Below, in pieces: positions 44,054 through 54,049 of a stretch of 64,000 nucleotides of DNA (the stretch's first letter is position 1; each line of letters opens with the position of its first letter). The position numbers were made by a program, and so were the translations under genes. Origin of the DNA: Vibrio litoralis DSM 17657 (GTDB lineage Bacteria; Pseudomonadota; Gammaproteobacteria; Enterobacterales; Vibrionaceae); NCBI RefSeq assembly GCF_000426765.1, contig NZ_AUFZ01000016.1, positions 1-64,000 on the forward strand. Direction: 5' to 3'. Below the pieces are notes generated by a model. The model did not search any database. It had not been told where the DNA came from and worked only from the letters and a program-made list of their open reading frames with translations.

Positions 44054-45201
44054 TGCAGAACCACACCACTATCATCTTCCCAATATAAATACACATCATC
44101 TTCCCAGGTTGGGCGTTTGACGTGGCGCACGGCGTTAGCAATAAACGCTTGGACAATCTTTCCTGATGGCAATTGGATGTGATACATCGAAGAGCCACCT
44201 AAATAAGCAATGTCGTACACTTTTCCGGTTGTCCAGTTAAAGTCAGGGTGGACAAAATCCTCTGGCAATGTAGGGCTGATCAACAACTTTTCAGGACGCA
44301 ATGCATAAGTCACTTTTTTGTTTTCAGCTTGAGTACTAATACCATGGCCGACATAGATGGGCTGTGGCAAATCGACACAGGCAATCGTAGCGTGATCTTG
44401 TTCATCCTCGACCAGCATGCCATCGAATAAGTTTACGTTGCCAATGAACTCACACACCAAACGGTTAACTGGCGTTTCGTAAATGTCCATCGGGCTACCA
44501 ATTTGCTCAATGCAACCTAGGTGCATGATGGCTACACGTTGCGCCATAGTCATCGCTTCTTCTTGATCGTGAGTCACCATGACGCAGGTCACGCCCACAC
44601 GCTCGATAATTTCAACCAGTTCTAACTGCATTTGCGAGCGTAGCTTTTTATCCAGTGCGCCCATTGGTTCATCTAATAACAACAGTTTTGGACGCTTGGC
44701 GAGTGAGCGAGCCAATGCGACCCGTTGACGCTGACCACCAGATAATTGATGTGGCTTACGTTTGGCGTATTGCGTCATATGAACCAGTTTCAACATCTCT
44801 GCCACGCGTGCGTTAATTTCTTCTTTTGTCAGTGAATCTTGCTTCAAACCAAAGGCAATATTTTGCTCAACACTCATGTGTGGAAATAGCGCGTAAGACT
44901 GAAACATCATATTAATCGGCCGATCATAAGGCGCCATGTCGGTAATATCGACGCCGTCTAAAATGATGCGTCCTTCGGTTGGCTTTTCAAAACCGGCTAG
45001 CATACGAAGCAAGGTTGATTTGCCAGAACCTGAACCACCGAGTAGAGCAAAGATTTCACCTTTATTTATGGTGAGCGACACATTATCGACCGCAAGTGTG
45101 TCGTCAAATTGTTTGCTTACACGATCAATTTTCACCAAGATTTCTTTTGGTTTAGATTGACGCTCTAATGCTTTTTTGTAGGCACTGGAAGTGATGGCCA
45201 T
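44050..45201 (-). CDS. potG: PotG-like ABC transporter ATPase
   Basis: A 383-residue ATPase: Walker A GGSGSGKS, signature LSGGQRQRVALARSLA, Walker B LLLLDEPMGALD, H-loop VTHDQEEA, and a C-terminal TOBE regulatory domain. It powers polyamine import. It is separated from potF by a terminator-like hairpin, so PotG-H-I are probably made at lower level than the binding protein. Confidence 0.93.
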   Translation of the reverse strand: MAITSSAYKKALERQSKPKEILVKIDRVSKQFDDTLAVDNVSLTINKGEIFALLGGSGSGKSTLLRMLAGFEKPTEGRIILDGVDITDMAPYDRPINMMFQSYALFPHMSVEQNIAFGLKQDSLTKEEINARVAEMLKLVHMTQYAKRKPHQLSGGQRQRVALARSLAKRPKLLLLDEPMGALDKKLRSQMQLELVEIIERVGVTCVMVTHDQEEAMTMAQRVAIMHLGCIEQIGSPMDIYETPVNRLVCEFIGNVNLFDGMLVEDEQDHATIACVDLPQPIYVGHGISTQAENKKVTYALRPEKLLISPTLPEDFVHPDFNWTTGKVYDIAYLGGSSMYHIQLPSGKIVQAFIANAVRHVKRPTWEDDVYLYWEDDSGVVLQ

Positions 45202-45234
45202 TTCAACTCTCTTTTAAATTATTCTTAAAATAAA

Positions 45235-45258
45235 AAGGCGTCCTAACCTGGACGCCTT
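45235..45258 (-). terminator. potF-potG intercistronic terminator/attenuator
   Basis: AAGGCGTCC (45235-45243) pairs with GGACGCCTT (45250-45258); read on the minus strand it is followed by TTTTTA. Partial read-through would give more PotF than PotG-H-I. Confidence 0.8.
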
Positions 45259-45292
45259 AATCACACTTCAACTCAAGTATGTGCTTTCGGCG

Positions 45293-46417
45293 CTATCGAC
45301 CTGTTTTGATCTTGGTCCAAGTACGTGTCATGACACGTTGAGTTTTGGCGGGTAGATCGCTGATCGTGTATATATTTTTCAATGTTGCTTCATCTGGATA
45401 AATTCCAGCGTTAGTATTAATGTCTTGGTTTACAAAAGGCGTTGCCGCTTGGTTACCGTTGGCAGCGCTGACTTCATTAGTAATGTTGGCAATCACTTCT
45501 GGTGTCATTAAGTAGTTCAAAAATACATGAGCGGCTTGTACATTTTTGGCATCGGCTGGAATGGCCATCATGTCAAAGTAACTGCCTGCGCCTTCTTTCG
45601 GGATCACGTATTCAATTTTGTTGCCATTATTCGCTTCATTGGCACGGTCACGAGCAATGAATAAGTCATTGGAATAACCGACCGCGACACAAATATCGCC
45701 ATTCGCTAAATCAGATATGTATTTAGATGAGTGGAAATAGCTGATGTTTTCACGAATAGACAAGAACAATGCTTCCGCTTGTTTGATGTCTTCCGGTTTT
45801 TGTGTGCCTGTATCTAGCCCCAAGTAATTTAATGCTGCTGGTAACATTTCGGTTGGTGAATCCAAAAATGACACTCCACAGGTTTTCAGTTTTTCCATGT
45901 ACTGCGGGTTAAACACCAAATCCCATGAATCGGTTGGCATATCTTCACCGAGTGCTTTCTTCACTTTATCGATGTTGTAAGCAAAGCCGATAGTGCCCCA
46001 TAAATAAGGCATCGCGTATAAATTGCCTGGATCGCTAGGTGATAGAGCATTCAATAGTTCTGGGTTGAGGTTTTTCCAATTAGTCAGTTGAGAGCGATCT
46101 AATTTTTGGAAAACGCCCGCGCGAATTTGTTTAGCTAAAAAGTTATTCGATGGCACCACCACGTCATAGCCAGAACGACCTGCAAGCAGTTTAGCTTCCA
46201 GTACTTCGTTACTATCAAATACGTCGTATACCACTTTAATGCCGGTTTGCTTTTCAAAATCGCTAATCGTATTCGGCGCGATGTAGCTGCTCCAGTTATA
46301 AACGTGTAGCACTTGCTCATCTTGAGCGTAAGTTTTGCTTGAAGTAAATAAAGCCGCAGACGTGAACAAGGTTGTTACTGTCATTGATGCAGCGAACACA
46401 GTATTTTTAAAAGACAT
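45293..46417 (-). CDS. potF: PotF-like putrescine-binding protein
   Basis: About 374 residues from the ATG at 46417 with a signal peptide (about 1-31, ending TYA). The mature start [44 protein letters not shown] is very close to E. coli PotF, and [24 protein letters not shown] is also conserved. It captures putrescine in the periplasm. The frame is open to 46450, but the leader before MSFKNTVF is not signal-like. Confidence 0.92.
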   Translation of the reverse strand: MSFKNTVFAASMTVTTLFTSAALFTSSKTYAQDEQVLHVYNWSSYIAPNTISDFEKQTGIKVVYDVFDSNEVLEAKLLAGRSGYDVVVPSNNFLAKQIRAGVFQKLDRSQLTNWKNLNPELLNALSPSDPGNLYAMPYLWGTIGFAYNIDKVKKALGEDMPTDSWDLVFNPQYMEKLKTCGVSFLDSPTEMLPAALNYLGLDTGTQKPEDIKQAEALFLSIRENISYFHSSKYISDLANGDICVAVGYSNDLFIARDRANEANNGNKIEYVIPKEGAGSYFDMMAIPADAKNVQAAHVFLNYLMTPEVIANITNEVSAANGNQAATPFVNQDINTNAGIYPDEATLKNIYTISDLPAKTQRVMTRTWTKIKTGR

Positions 46418-46984
46418 GGTAGGTCCCAAATAATGGATCGGTTGATCCAATGGTTAGCTCACCAACCTAGCTTATAGCCAGCATTCCTTTTGATTTTAGC
46501 CTTGGGAGATCACTGATTTGAGTCAGGTTGAACATAAGTTAATTTATTCAATATGACGTTTTCTGAGTTGGATGTATGAAGGGAAAAATCATCCAAACTC
46601 GTAGATTTGCAACCTGCGCCCATTAACCTTGCGTTAACGAATAGCGACACTAAATAGGCTGTTTACACTGTAAATGTTAACAGTTGAGTGTGGCGGTTGG
46701 TACTTTCTTGCGAAGAACAGGGGCGATAATAAAACGAATTTTCAAATAGTAAATCAGAATAATTTTATGGTTTCGATAAGATTTGTTTGTTGTAGAAAAG
46801 GTGGTGTTTCTTTGGCTTTTCAGCCGGTTTTGATGAAAACGTTAAGGCCGCGAGTGTTATTATTTCTTAAAAGAATAAACTTGATTTAACGATGCTGGAA
46901 TTTGGCTGAGATAAGATAGGCATTTTTAGTAAGGTAATGTTATTGTTTCATTATTGTAATGGCTGAGGTATGCAGGGAGAGACA
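46418..46984. other. Intergenic region with parS2 site 6
   Basis: 567 bases between divergent potF and the phosphatase-kinase gene. A small frame at 46674-46889 has no ribosome binding site and looks random. Besides parS2 (46662-46674) and the two promoters, nothing else was seen. Confidence 0.55.
46662..46674. other. parS2: parS2 site 6
   Basis: TTTACACTGTAAA, perfect consensus, about 23 kb right of ori2. Confidence 0.9.
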
Positions 46985-48616
46985 ATGTTAGTCACCAAAT
47001 ACTATATTGTGGGCAGTATTCTATTTTATATGTTGGCCTTATTGTGCCCTAATTTTTGGTTGTCGATTCCGCTTGCTTGGATTGCTTTATCCTTGTCGGT
47101 TGTCAGCATCGCTTATCTATGCAACTTCCCTCACTTATTTCGTAAAAAGCCTAACGGGGTGATCCCTAATGGTATTCAGCTCGTGCTTGCACCTTTTTTG
47201 ATTGGTGCGCATTACTATAATTATTGGGCGAGAACTCATGATTCGGTTGCGCCTATTCAACGTATTGATCCTCAGTTGTACTTAGCTCGACGCTTATTTA
47301 CCAAAGATCTAAAAGAGTTAAAAGCTCAAGGTATTACCAGCATTTTAGACATCACTGCTGAATTTCATGGATTACAAAGCCGTAAAGCCAGCCGTGATTT
47401 TGAGTATTTCAATCTGCCAGTGCTTGACCATAAAGTGCCATCAAAGCGGAAGTTATTAAAAGCATTAGATTGGATGGATGTTCAACTCGCGGATTCTAAG
47501 AAAATAGTGGTGCATTGCGCATTAGGTCGCGGGCGTTCGGTGTTTGTATTGGCTGCCTATTTATTACGTCGTTACCCAAGAATGAGTATTGAAGATGTAA
47601 TGAAAAAAATTCAATCGATTCGCAGCACCGCCAATTTGAATAAGGAACAAATGAAAATGTTAAAGCAACTTGATAAGCAGCAAGCATTAGTTTCTGAACA
47701 GACCGTGTGGCTGATTGTGAATCCGGTTTCTGGTGGGGGAAAGTGGGGCACCTATAAAGATGAAATTCTAGAAAACTTTAAAGCTAAATATCAGATAGAA
47801 GTGCGCGAAACCACACCTGAAATATCGGCAACCGAACTAACGAAAGAGGCGATTAACTCAGGGGCTTCTTTGATTGTCGCGGGTGGTGGTGATGGCACAG
47901 TAACGGAAGTGGCAAGTCAATTAGTCCATACCGACATTGTTCTTGGTATCTTACCATTGGGTACTGCGAATGCCTTGTGTCATGTACTTTATGGTATTGA
48001 GAATAAAATTATTCCAGTGGAAACGGCATGTGGCGCTATTTTAAATGGTGAGGTGACTCAAATTGATACTGCTTTATGTAATAGCGATTTAATGTTGTTG
48101 GTCTCTGGGATTGGTTTTGAACAACAAATGATTGAATACGCTGAGCGTGAAGAGAAAAATAACGATGGCCAACTGGCTTATTTAAAAGGTTTATGGGGCG
48201 CGATTGCCAATAATGAAACGTTAACGATTCGAATTGCTTTAGATAAACAAACGCCGCAAGAATTAGACGTGAGTAGTTTAGTGGTTGCCAATGCCGCACC
48301 TTTTACGACGCTACTTGCACAAGGTGGCGGAGAGCCGGATTTACAAGATGGTATTTTGGATATTACCTACATGCCTAGTCATCAAAGTGTTGCGGGGCGC
48401 TTATTATCGTTATCTGAATTGGCCATCTCAGGGTTACTCCCTACCGCAGAGCCGATGGGGTTTGTGCATAAGCAAGCCAAAGACGTCACTATATCCAGTG
48501 AAGTGGCTTTTAAATATGTGATTGATGGTGAGCTGTATGAAACTGAACAACTTAGTATTCGCACTCAACCTCGCTCATTGAATGTGATGGTGCCACGTTG
48601 GTTTAATGAGCAGTAA
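46985..48616 (+). CDS. Membrane dual-specificity phosphatase fused to diacylglycerol kinase-like domain
   Basis: 543 residues from the ATG at 46985, preceded by AGGGAGAG. N-terminal membrane helices (residues ~9-45), then a phosphatase domain with the Cx5R signature VVHCALGRGRS (~174-184), then a lipid kinase domain of the DAGK/sphingosine kinase family: VNPVSGGGKWG (~245) and VAGGGDGTVTEVA (~298). It probably acts on membrane lipids or lipid-linked phosphates at the inner membrane; substrate and the point of having both activities are unknown. Confidence 0.85.
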   Translation: MLVTKYYIVGSILFYMLALLCPNFWLSIPLAWIALSLSVVSIAYLCNFPHLFRKKPNGVIPNGIQLVLAPFLIGAHYYNYWARTHDSVAPIQRIDPQLYLARRLFTKDLKELKAQGITSILDITAEFHGLQSRKASRDFEYFNLPVLDHKVPSKRKLLKALDWMDVQLADSKKIVVHCALGRGRSVFVLAAYLLRRYPRMSIEDVMKKIQSIRSTANLNKEQMKMLKQLDKQQALVSEQTVWLIVNPVSGGGKWGTYKDEILENFKAKYQIEVRETTPEISATELTKEAINSGASLIVAGGGDGTVTEVASQLVHTDIVLGILPLGTANALCHVLYGIENKIIPVETACGAILNGEVTQIDTALCNSDLMLLVSGIGFEQQMIEYAEREEKNNDGQLAYLKGLWGAIANNETLTIRIALDKQTPQELDVSSLVVANAAPFTTLLAQGGGEPDLQDGILDITYMPSHQSVAGRLLSLSELAISGLLPTAEPMGFVHKQAKDVTISSEVAFKYVIDGELYETEQLSIRTQPRSLNVMVPRWFNEQ

Positions 48617-48763
48617 TATCAAGTAACTAAGCACTTTAGCTATCCGCAGTCAGATTAATTAAGGCCACACTGTAGGGAGAATGCGGTTTGGCCTAGTTAT
48701 TCCCATCTGTGTGATTTATTATCCCACTCTTTAATTTATTCCTTTGTATGAGAATTTGTGAAT

Positions 48764-49633
48764 ATGCCTAACCACTCACCAGTGCTTGGTGCCTCGTGGA
48801 TGCTAATTGCTGGTTTGTCTTTTGCTGTAGTTAACAGCGCAGCACAGTACATTAGCATTACTTTTTCTATTCCTTCTACCACGGTTGCTCTGCTTCAATA
48901 TGCGATTGCGCTGGTGGCGATCATGCCTTACTTAAAAACATTAGGTATTCGCCGTTCTCTGTATACCAAACACTTTGGCTGGCATGCGTTTCGAGTCTTT
49001 TTATCGGTAATAGGCATTCAACTTTGGTTTTGGGCGTTGGCGTATCCGGTTCCTATTTGGCAAGGTATTGCATTGTTAATGACTTCACCATTGTTTGCGA
49101 CCGTCGGTTCTGGGCTATTACTAAAAGAAAATGTGGGCTGGGCACGTTGGATGGCAACCTTAGCCGGCTTTGGCGGAGCCATGATCATATTGGAACCTTG
49201 GTCAGATGCGTTTAGTTGGGCAACATTATTACCTGTCGGTGCGGCTTTTTTCTGGGCCTGTTATTCATTGATGGTGAAGAAAATGTCAGTTAATGATTCA
49301 CCGTCTACCATGGTGGTTTACCTGCTGATCTTACTCACGCCTTTTAATATCTTATTGGCATTACCTGAATGGTCTACCCCAACCGGTTGGAGTGTTTGGG
49401 GGTTATTGATTGGTGCTGGCGTAATGACAGCGTTAGCGCAATGGGCGATTGTTAAAGCTTATGCCGTGGCAGATGCCTCTTTTGTGCAACCATTTGATTT
49501 AGCAAAATTGCCGTTTAATGTCTTTTTAGGTTGGCTCGTTTTTGGTTGGATCCCGACAGGCAATTTATGGGTAGGGGCTGCAATTATGATGGCTTCGATT
49601 GTGTTTATTACTCAGTGGGAGAGACGTAAGTAA
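48764..49633 (+). CDS. EamA-family (DMT) transporter
   Basis: About 289 residues with ten membrane helices and two EamA halves (GASWMLIAGLSFAVVNSAAQYIS; FVQPFDLAKLPFNVFLGWLVFGWIP). A GTG at 48758 is an alternative start two codons upstream. Likely exporter of an unidentified metabolite; it seems to be a single gene. Confidence 0.83.
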   Translation: MPNHSPVLGASWMLIAGLSFAVVNSAAQYISITFSIPSTTVALLQYAIALVAIMPYLKTLGIRRSLYTKHFGWHAFRVFLSVIGIQLWFWALAYPVPIWQGIALLMTSPLFATVGSGLLLKENVGWARWMATLAGFGGAMIILEPWSDAFSWATLLPVGAAFFWACYSLMVKKMSVNDSPSTMVVYLLILLTPFNILLALPEWSTPTGWSVWGLLIGAGVMTALAQWAIVKAYAVADASFVQPFDLAKLPFNVFLGWLVFGWIPTGNLWVGAAIMMASIVFITQWERRK

Positions 49634-49803
49634 ATCACCTCACCCTAAGTGGTCTATAACGCAAGTGATGGTAGTTAATCGCTTGCGTTATCATTTATAT
49701 GTAATGGCAATTTTTCATTCATATTATCTGTGATCAAAATCTCTTCTTTTAGCCTGTTCCTTCTTTACTCTCCCTTCTTCATTTTTTAACTGAAGATCTG
49801 CTT

Positions 49804-50286
49804 ATGTCGACATTATTTGCCATTTCATTGACCACTGGATTGCTTTCGGGGATTTGGGGCTGGGTGGCCATTTCTTTGGGATTATTGTCTTGGGCAGGTT
49901 TTCTCGGTTGCACCAGCTATTTTGCCTCGCCGGTTCAAGGACTAAAAGGTTTAAGTGTGAGCTTACTGACCAATCTTTCTGGGGTAGTTTGGGCTCTGAT
50001 CATTATTCATGGCTCTCAATGGCTAGGCAGCGATGTCATTGGCTATATTCTGACAGCATTGGTTTCCTTTTTTATGTGCATTCAAGCGCAGAAACATTGG
50101 TTGAGTTTTATTCCCGGAACCTTCATTGGCGCATGTGCCACCTTTGCCGCCGACGGAAATTGGCAGCTGGTTATCCCTTCATTGTTAATTGGTGGAGTAT
50201 TCGGTTACAGCATGAAAGCGAGTGGTATGTGGTTACAGGCGAGAAGCGGTGTAAGCCTAAAACCTAAAGTGATACAAGAAAAATGA
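49804..50286 (+). CDS. DUF1097 inner-membrane protein
   Basis: A 160-residue protein with about five membrane segments. It begins MSTLFAISLTTGLLSGIWGWVAISL, a pattern I associate with DUF1097 (YcdZ type). Function is unknown. No good ribosome binding site is visible apart from a weak GAAG. Confidence 0.75.
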   Translation: MSTLFAISLTTGLLSGIWGWVAISLGLLSWAGFLGCTSYFASPVQGLKGLSVSLLTNLSGVVWALIIIHGSQWLGSDVIGYILTALVSFFMCIQAQKHWLSFIPGTFIGACATFAADGNWQLVIPSLLIGGVFGYSMKASGMWLQARSGVSLKPKVIQEK

Positions 50287-50422
50287 AAGAGGCGATTTTT
50301 GTTGCATTATTTCTAAGGTGTTTTCTGAAAATCAACGAATAGACTGTTGTTTTTATAGCCAGATAACGCCCTTTTATTTATAATGTTTTTCATTGGAAAT
50401 AATTGAACTATATGGAATTTTT

Positions 50423-51475
50423 ATGAAAGCCACTTGGTTAGGGATAACGCTATTATTACCGTTGTTAACCGCCTGTGATGCCCGTTCGGATATCACTATC
50501 AACAGCACTCAAATTAGCGAACAGCAAGCCAATACCATTAAGCAAAATATTGCCTCTCAATACCCCAACGCGAGCGCGGAAGAAAAACAACAAATTGCGG
50601 ATGTCGCAGTAAAAGCCATTGAAAATTTGGTGTTTGTCGAAGGGGGAAGTTTTGATATGGGCGATTTTAAAGCGCCCTGTGAAATTCCAAGTAGAAGAGC
50701 TGAACGCATTGATTGGTCTCCTGATAATAAGTGCTTTAGCGGGCCAAGTGCAACATTGGCTGGGGCTATGCATCTACATAAAGTTACGTTGGACTCTTAC
50801 TCGATTGCTAAATTTGAAACAACCTTTCCAGATATGGAAGTGATGCGGAAAGTAAATGACTTGCCTGTTGCCTACCAAAAACTAGATGGTTCCCCTTATA
50901 TACGGGGAACTGATGAATATATTAAACAGTTGCAAAAGAGGACAGCATTTGCCGCTCCTGCTAAAAATTGGCAAGACGCTAAAGATTACTGTCTATGGCT
51001 AGGTAAAGTTACTGCGCTACCATTTGATTTACCAACCGAGGCCCAGTGGGAATACGCTGCGCGTAGTCGCGGCCAACATTATTATTTTGCTACCAATACA
51101 GGGTATTTACAGTTACGTTCAGGCAGCTACTATGACACTAAAACTGGCTATATGGTGGATTACACCAAGGGTGAAATTAACGCACCTAGTGGTACGGATG
51201 AAGTTAATGCATACCCACCAAATCCATTAGGCGTGTACGGCATGAGCAATCAAGTTAGTGAATGGGTCAATGACTGGTATGCTAAAGACTATTATTTACA
51301 CTCACCAGAACATAATCCACAAGGCCCAGAAACAGGCACGGAGAAGGTGCAGCGAGATGGCGGAGGGGTGACAATGACGTTTTCTCGTTTACATTCTTCG
51401 GGTGAGAAGAAATATTATCTATCATCAAGTTTCCGTTGTGCTTTACAGCAACCTCTTCCTGCTATGCCACAGTAA
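50423..51475 (+). CDS. SUMF1-fold lipoprotein, candidate T6SS immunity protein
   Basis: 350 residues from the ATG at 50423, with a lipobox (LLTAC, Cys18) after a hydrophobic signal. The body is a formylglycine-generating-enzyme/SUMF1-like fold (VFVEGGSFDMGDF; LPTEAQWEYAARSRG; NPLGVYGMSNQVSEWVNDWY; SSFRCAL). The paired active-site cysteines of true FGE (C-x4-C near the C-terminus) are not present, so it is unlikely to modify sulfatases. It is convergent with the LysM effector, sharing one terminator. A periplasmic lipoprotein paired with a T6SS effector suggests immunity; this is inference. Confidence 0.75.
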   Translation: MKATWLGITLLLPLLTACDARSDITINSTQISEQQANTIKQNIASQYPNASAEEKQQIADVAVKAIENLVFVEGGSFDMGDFKAPCEIPSRRAERIDWSPDNKCFSGPSATLAGAMHLHKVTLDSYSIAKFETTFPDMEVMRKVNDLPVAYQKLDGSPYIRGTDEYIKQLQKRTAFAAPAKNWQDAKDYCLWLGKVTALPFDLPTEAQWEYAARSRGQHYYFATNTGYLQLRSGSYYDTKTGYMVDYTKGEINAPSGTDEVNAYPPNPLGVYGMSNQVSEWVNDWYAKDYYLHSPEHNPQGPETGTEKVQRDGGGVTMTFSRLHSSGEKKYYLSSSFRCALQQPLPAMPQ

Positions 51476-51480
51476 ACAAG

Positions 51481-51516
51481 AAAAGTCTCATTCACACATT
51501 GCGAGGTGAGACTTTT
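51481..51516. terminator. Bidirectional terminator of the T6SS module
   Basis: AAAAGTCTCA (51481-51490) pairs with TGAGACTTTT (51507-51516), followed by TTTTTTTAT, between the convergent lipoprotein and effector genes. Confidence 0.85.
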
Positions 51517-51547
51517 GTTTTTTTATTTAATTAATTAAAACCTCTAG

Positions 51548-54049
51548 TTATACATATTGACCGCTTTTGGGTGTTCGACCTATGCTGGCTAATTGCACAT
51601 TGATTTGATTTCGTTTCATATCAAATTGATTGCCTTTATAGGGCGTGAATGGTCTGGTTGTTCCCTTAATCTCTGCCAGCTTGGTTAGCTTGTCTTTTTG
51701 CGCTAAGGTATGCACCCAGTCGTTAAATTCTTGCTGTTGGTTATTATCTAAAATGGCATTTAAACGAGCGAGATTGTCAAACAAAGATTTATCGCTATTT
51801 TGTTTTTGTCCTTCTGGATTCATTCTAGCTAATACTTCTTCAAACTTACGCCAACTGTATATGCTACTGCCCAGTAGGTAACAAATCGCCTTTTCTTGAT
51901 CTTTTTCCCAGCTGTTATAAAAGGTTTCAGTTAAGGTATCAAGCATCATGCCGATGGTTTCTGGTTGCAGTTTATCTGGCGTAATGCCAGACCAAGCTTG
52001 TTTATTTAAAATACGCTCGGATAGCATTTCGGCTTCGGCTTGTTGTGATTGTCTGTTACTCCAGTATTCTTCAATTCCAGTTCTACCCACTTTAATAGTA
52101 TTTATCAGGGTTTGAGTTGGGTTGAACATTGCAGTAGCAAAAGCAACATAGCTAGACTTCATTAAATATTCATACATCAAGCCATTCACATTTTCTAGTT
52201 GACGATAGTCAACATATTGCAACCCCTCCCAGACGACCTGAGCAAGCTCCCATATCTGTTCAAAGTTGACTGTAGCACCAAAGCCACCGCTTCCTCCCGC
52301 TCCCCAAACAATACGGCCATTGCATAAGAGGTAGAGTTCGCTCCCCCTTAGTTCGATTTGGAAATCAATCCCACCACCTAGGCCAAATGCAACGTTACCT
52401 TCCGCTTTTAATTTAGCCAGCTCAGCAAAATTTAACGTAGTTTCTTTGTCTGGATGCTGCCACTCAAGGCCGCCTGAAAGTTCTCCCCCAACTTGTGCCC
52501 CAGCAAACCCTTCTGCTTTCACGCCCACTTGGCCGGTTGCTTGGTTTACGCCCATGCCAACTGATGGTGCCAGCAATATGCTATGGCCGGCTGGTTGTTG
52601 TTGGTTATTTTGTGAATTTTGATTACTTACTCCTGCTGAGCCATTGACCATTGCGCCTGCAAAACAACTGAGTTTGGCTGTGCAGTTAGTACGAAAACGA
52701 CCAAAAGAATAATTCATGGTCTGTTTGTTGGCATCAGTGTAGCTAAGCGATATAGGAAACCCCGCCTCATAAGGTAGGTAGGAAGTAAACTCTACAGAGG
52801 CTTCCGCTAGTGAGTAGGCGGCCTCTGCTTTAATACCAATATCAACATTGCCTTTACTTGGCTCAAAGGTGGATTTAACCGTCGCACTGGCACCCCAGCG
52901 TAGGAGTTGCGCTTCGGCGTTAGTGGCAAAGCGAGTATCACCATCTTCATTTAAAATATAATGACTGGCTTTCCACTTACCGCTATTACCCCCTTCGGCT
53001 TTCCATTCTTTAAGGACCAGATCGATTTCTGGGTTTTCTATTTTCTTGGTGACGCCGTCTTTTATGTCTTTGATGATGGCATCTTTAAATTCTGCCACGT
53101 TGCCATCACGCAGTTTTGAAAGCATGGTTTGGTTGGTGGTTCTTTTGTGCCAATAGGTTTGCTCGCGCTCTAAAAACTCTGCGCGTACATACATGAAGTG
53201 ATTTTGGCGTACCGAAAAAACTTCAACAATATGCTTACGAGCCGGCTTACTGGTTAATGCTTTACTATGAGTGAAATTCTCTAGTGTTACGGCACTTGTC
53301 GCTGGCTTTTGAGGTTTAGTTGTTGGTTCTGTTAGTTGCTGATAAAACGTGATTTCTTTTTCAATCGACTGTAGAACTCGCGTTTTTACATCATCAACTG
53401 AGCTTTCATCTTTAAGGAAAGGGGGGCGGTAGTTGGAAACAAAGCGTCGGCGTTGCTTAAGTTCTTTTAGCTTGGCTTGCACTCGTTTTGGATTGTCATC
53501 TTGTTGTGCCGAAGCTGCTTGTGTTTCACCTTTGGGTGGTTCGACAGCAATCGCTCCCGCATTTGCCGCATCAATCGCCCATTGTTTTTTCTTATTGGCA
53601 TGATCAAGGTGATCTTGTTCACTGGCGGAGTTTACATCTGGTGCTTGTTCTAACACCTGCTGAAAACCTTCGATAAGTTGTTGGGTATAAGAGGCTTCTT
53701 CTTCTAGATATTGTTGTGAATTTTCATCTAAACAATAATATTGTTTGCCTTGTTCTTCAGTAACAAACAACACATTTTTAATATCTTTGCCTTCACACTG
53801 CGGAGGCGTATCTAAAGAGCCTGTATTGCATAACGGACGTTTCGGCTCTGGGGGGGCAACTGGGCTGATTGGTTTATTGGTTTCTGCTGTTACGGGCTCT
53901 GGTAACCTGATGATATCGCCAATTTGAATCAAATCTGGATTGGGTTGATATTTAGGGTTAAGTGCCAGTATTTGGTTAAAATCAACTTGTTGCTGGATTG
54001 CGATAGCCAGTAAGGTATCACCGGCTTGAACGGTATAAGTTTGGCTCAT
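51548..54049 (-). CDS. LysM-headed putative T6SS effector
   Basis: An 833-residue protein. The N-terminal LysM (YTVQAGDTLLAIAIQQQVDFNQILALNP, to ~residue 50) binds peptidoglycan-type glycans. A charged coiled region follows (LKELKQRRRF and others), then a glycine-rich, beta-like stretch about residues 470-590 (SVGMGVNQATGQVGVKAEGFAGAQVGGELSGGL; FGLGGGIDF), then a helical C-terminus without a known catalytic motif. There is no signal peptide. Its start overlaps the DUF4123 stop (ATGA), placing it as cargo of that adaptor and VgrG. The toxic activity is unknown; membrane disruption is possible. Confidence 0.75.
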   Translation of the reverse strand: MSQTYTVQAGDTLLAIAIQQQVDFNQILALNPKYQPNPDLIQIGDIIRLPEPVTAETNKPISPVAPPEPKRPLCNTGSLDTPPQCEGKDIKNVLFVTEEQGKQYYCLDENSQQYLEEEASYTQQLIEGFQQVLEQAPDVNSASEQDHLDHANKKKQWAIDAANAGAIAVEPPKGETQAASAQQDDNPKRVQAKLKELKQRRRFVSNYRPPFLKDESSVDDVKTRVLQSIEKEITFYQQLTEPTTKPQKPATSAVTLENFTHSKALTSKPARKHIVEVFSVRQNHFMYVRAEFLEREQTYWHKRTTNQTMLSKLRDGNVAEFKDAIIKDIKDGVTKKIENPEIDLVLKEWKAEGGNSGKWKASHYILNEDGDTRFATNAEAQLLRWGASATVKSTFEPSKGNVDIGIKAEAAYSLAEASVEFTSYLPYEAGFPISLSYTDANKQTMNYSFGRFRTNCTAKLSCFAGAMVNGSAGVSNQNSQNNQQQPAGHSILLAPSVGMGVNQATGQVGVKAEGFAGAQVGGELSGGLEWQHPDKETTLNFAELAKLKAEGNVAFGLGGGIDFQIELRGSELYLLCNGRIVWGAGGSGGFGATVNFEQIWELAQVVWEGLQYVDYRQLENVNGLMYEYLMKSSYVAFATAMFNPTQTLINTIKVGRTGIEEYWSNRQSQQAEAEMLSERILNKQAWSGITPDKLQPETIGMMLDTLTETFYNSWEKDQEKAICYLLGSSIYSWRKFEEVLARMNPEGQKQNSDKSLFDNLARLNAILDNNQQQEFNDWVHTLAQKDKLTKLAEIKGTTRPFTPYKGNQFDMKRNQINVQLASIGRTPKSGQYV

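Noticed and set aside
46674..46889. Small frame in the potF upstream region
   Set aside because: No ribosome binding site, begins at the parS2 palindrome, and has an unprotein-like composition.
50423..51475. Formylglycine-generating enzyme for the sulfatase
   Set aside because: Active-site cysteine pair absent, T6SS neighbourhood, and 33 kb away from the sulfatase.
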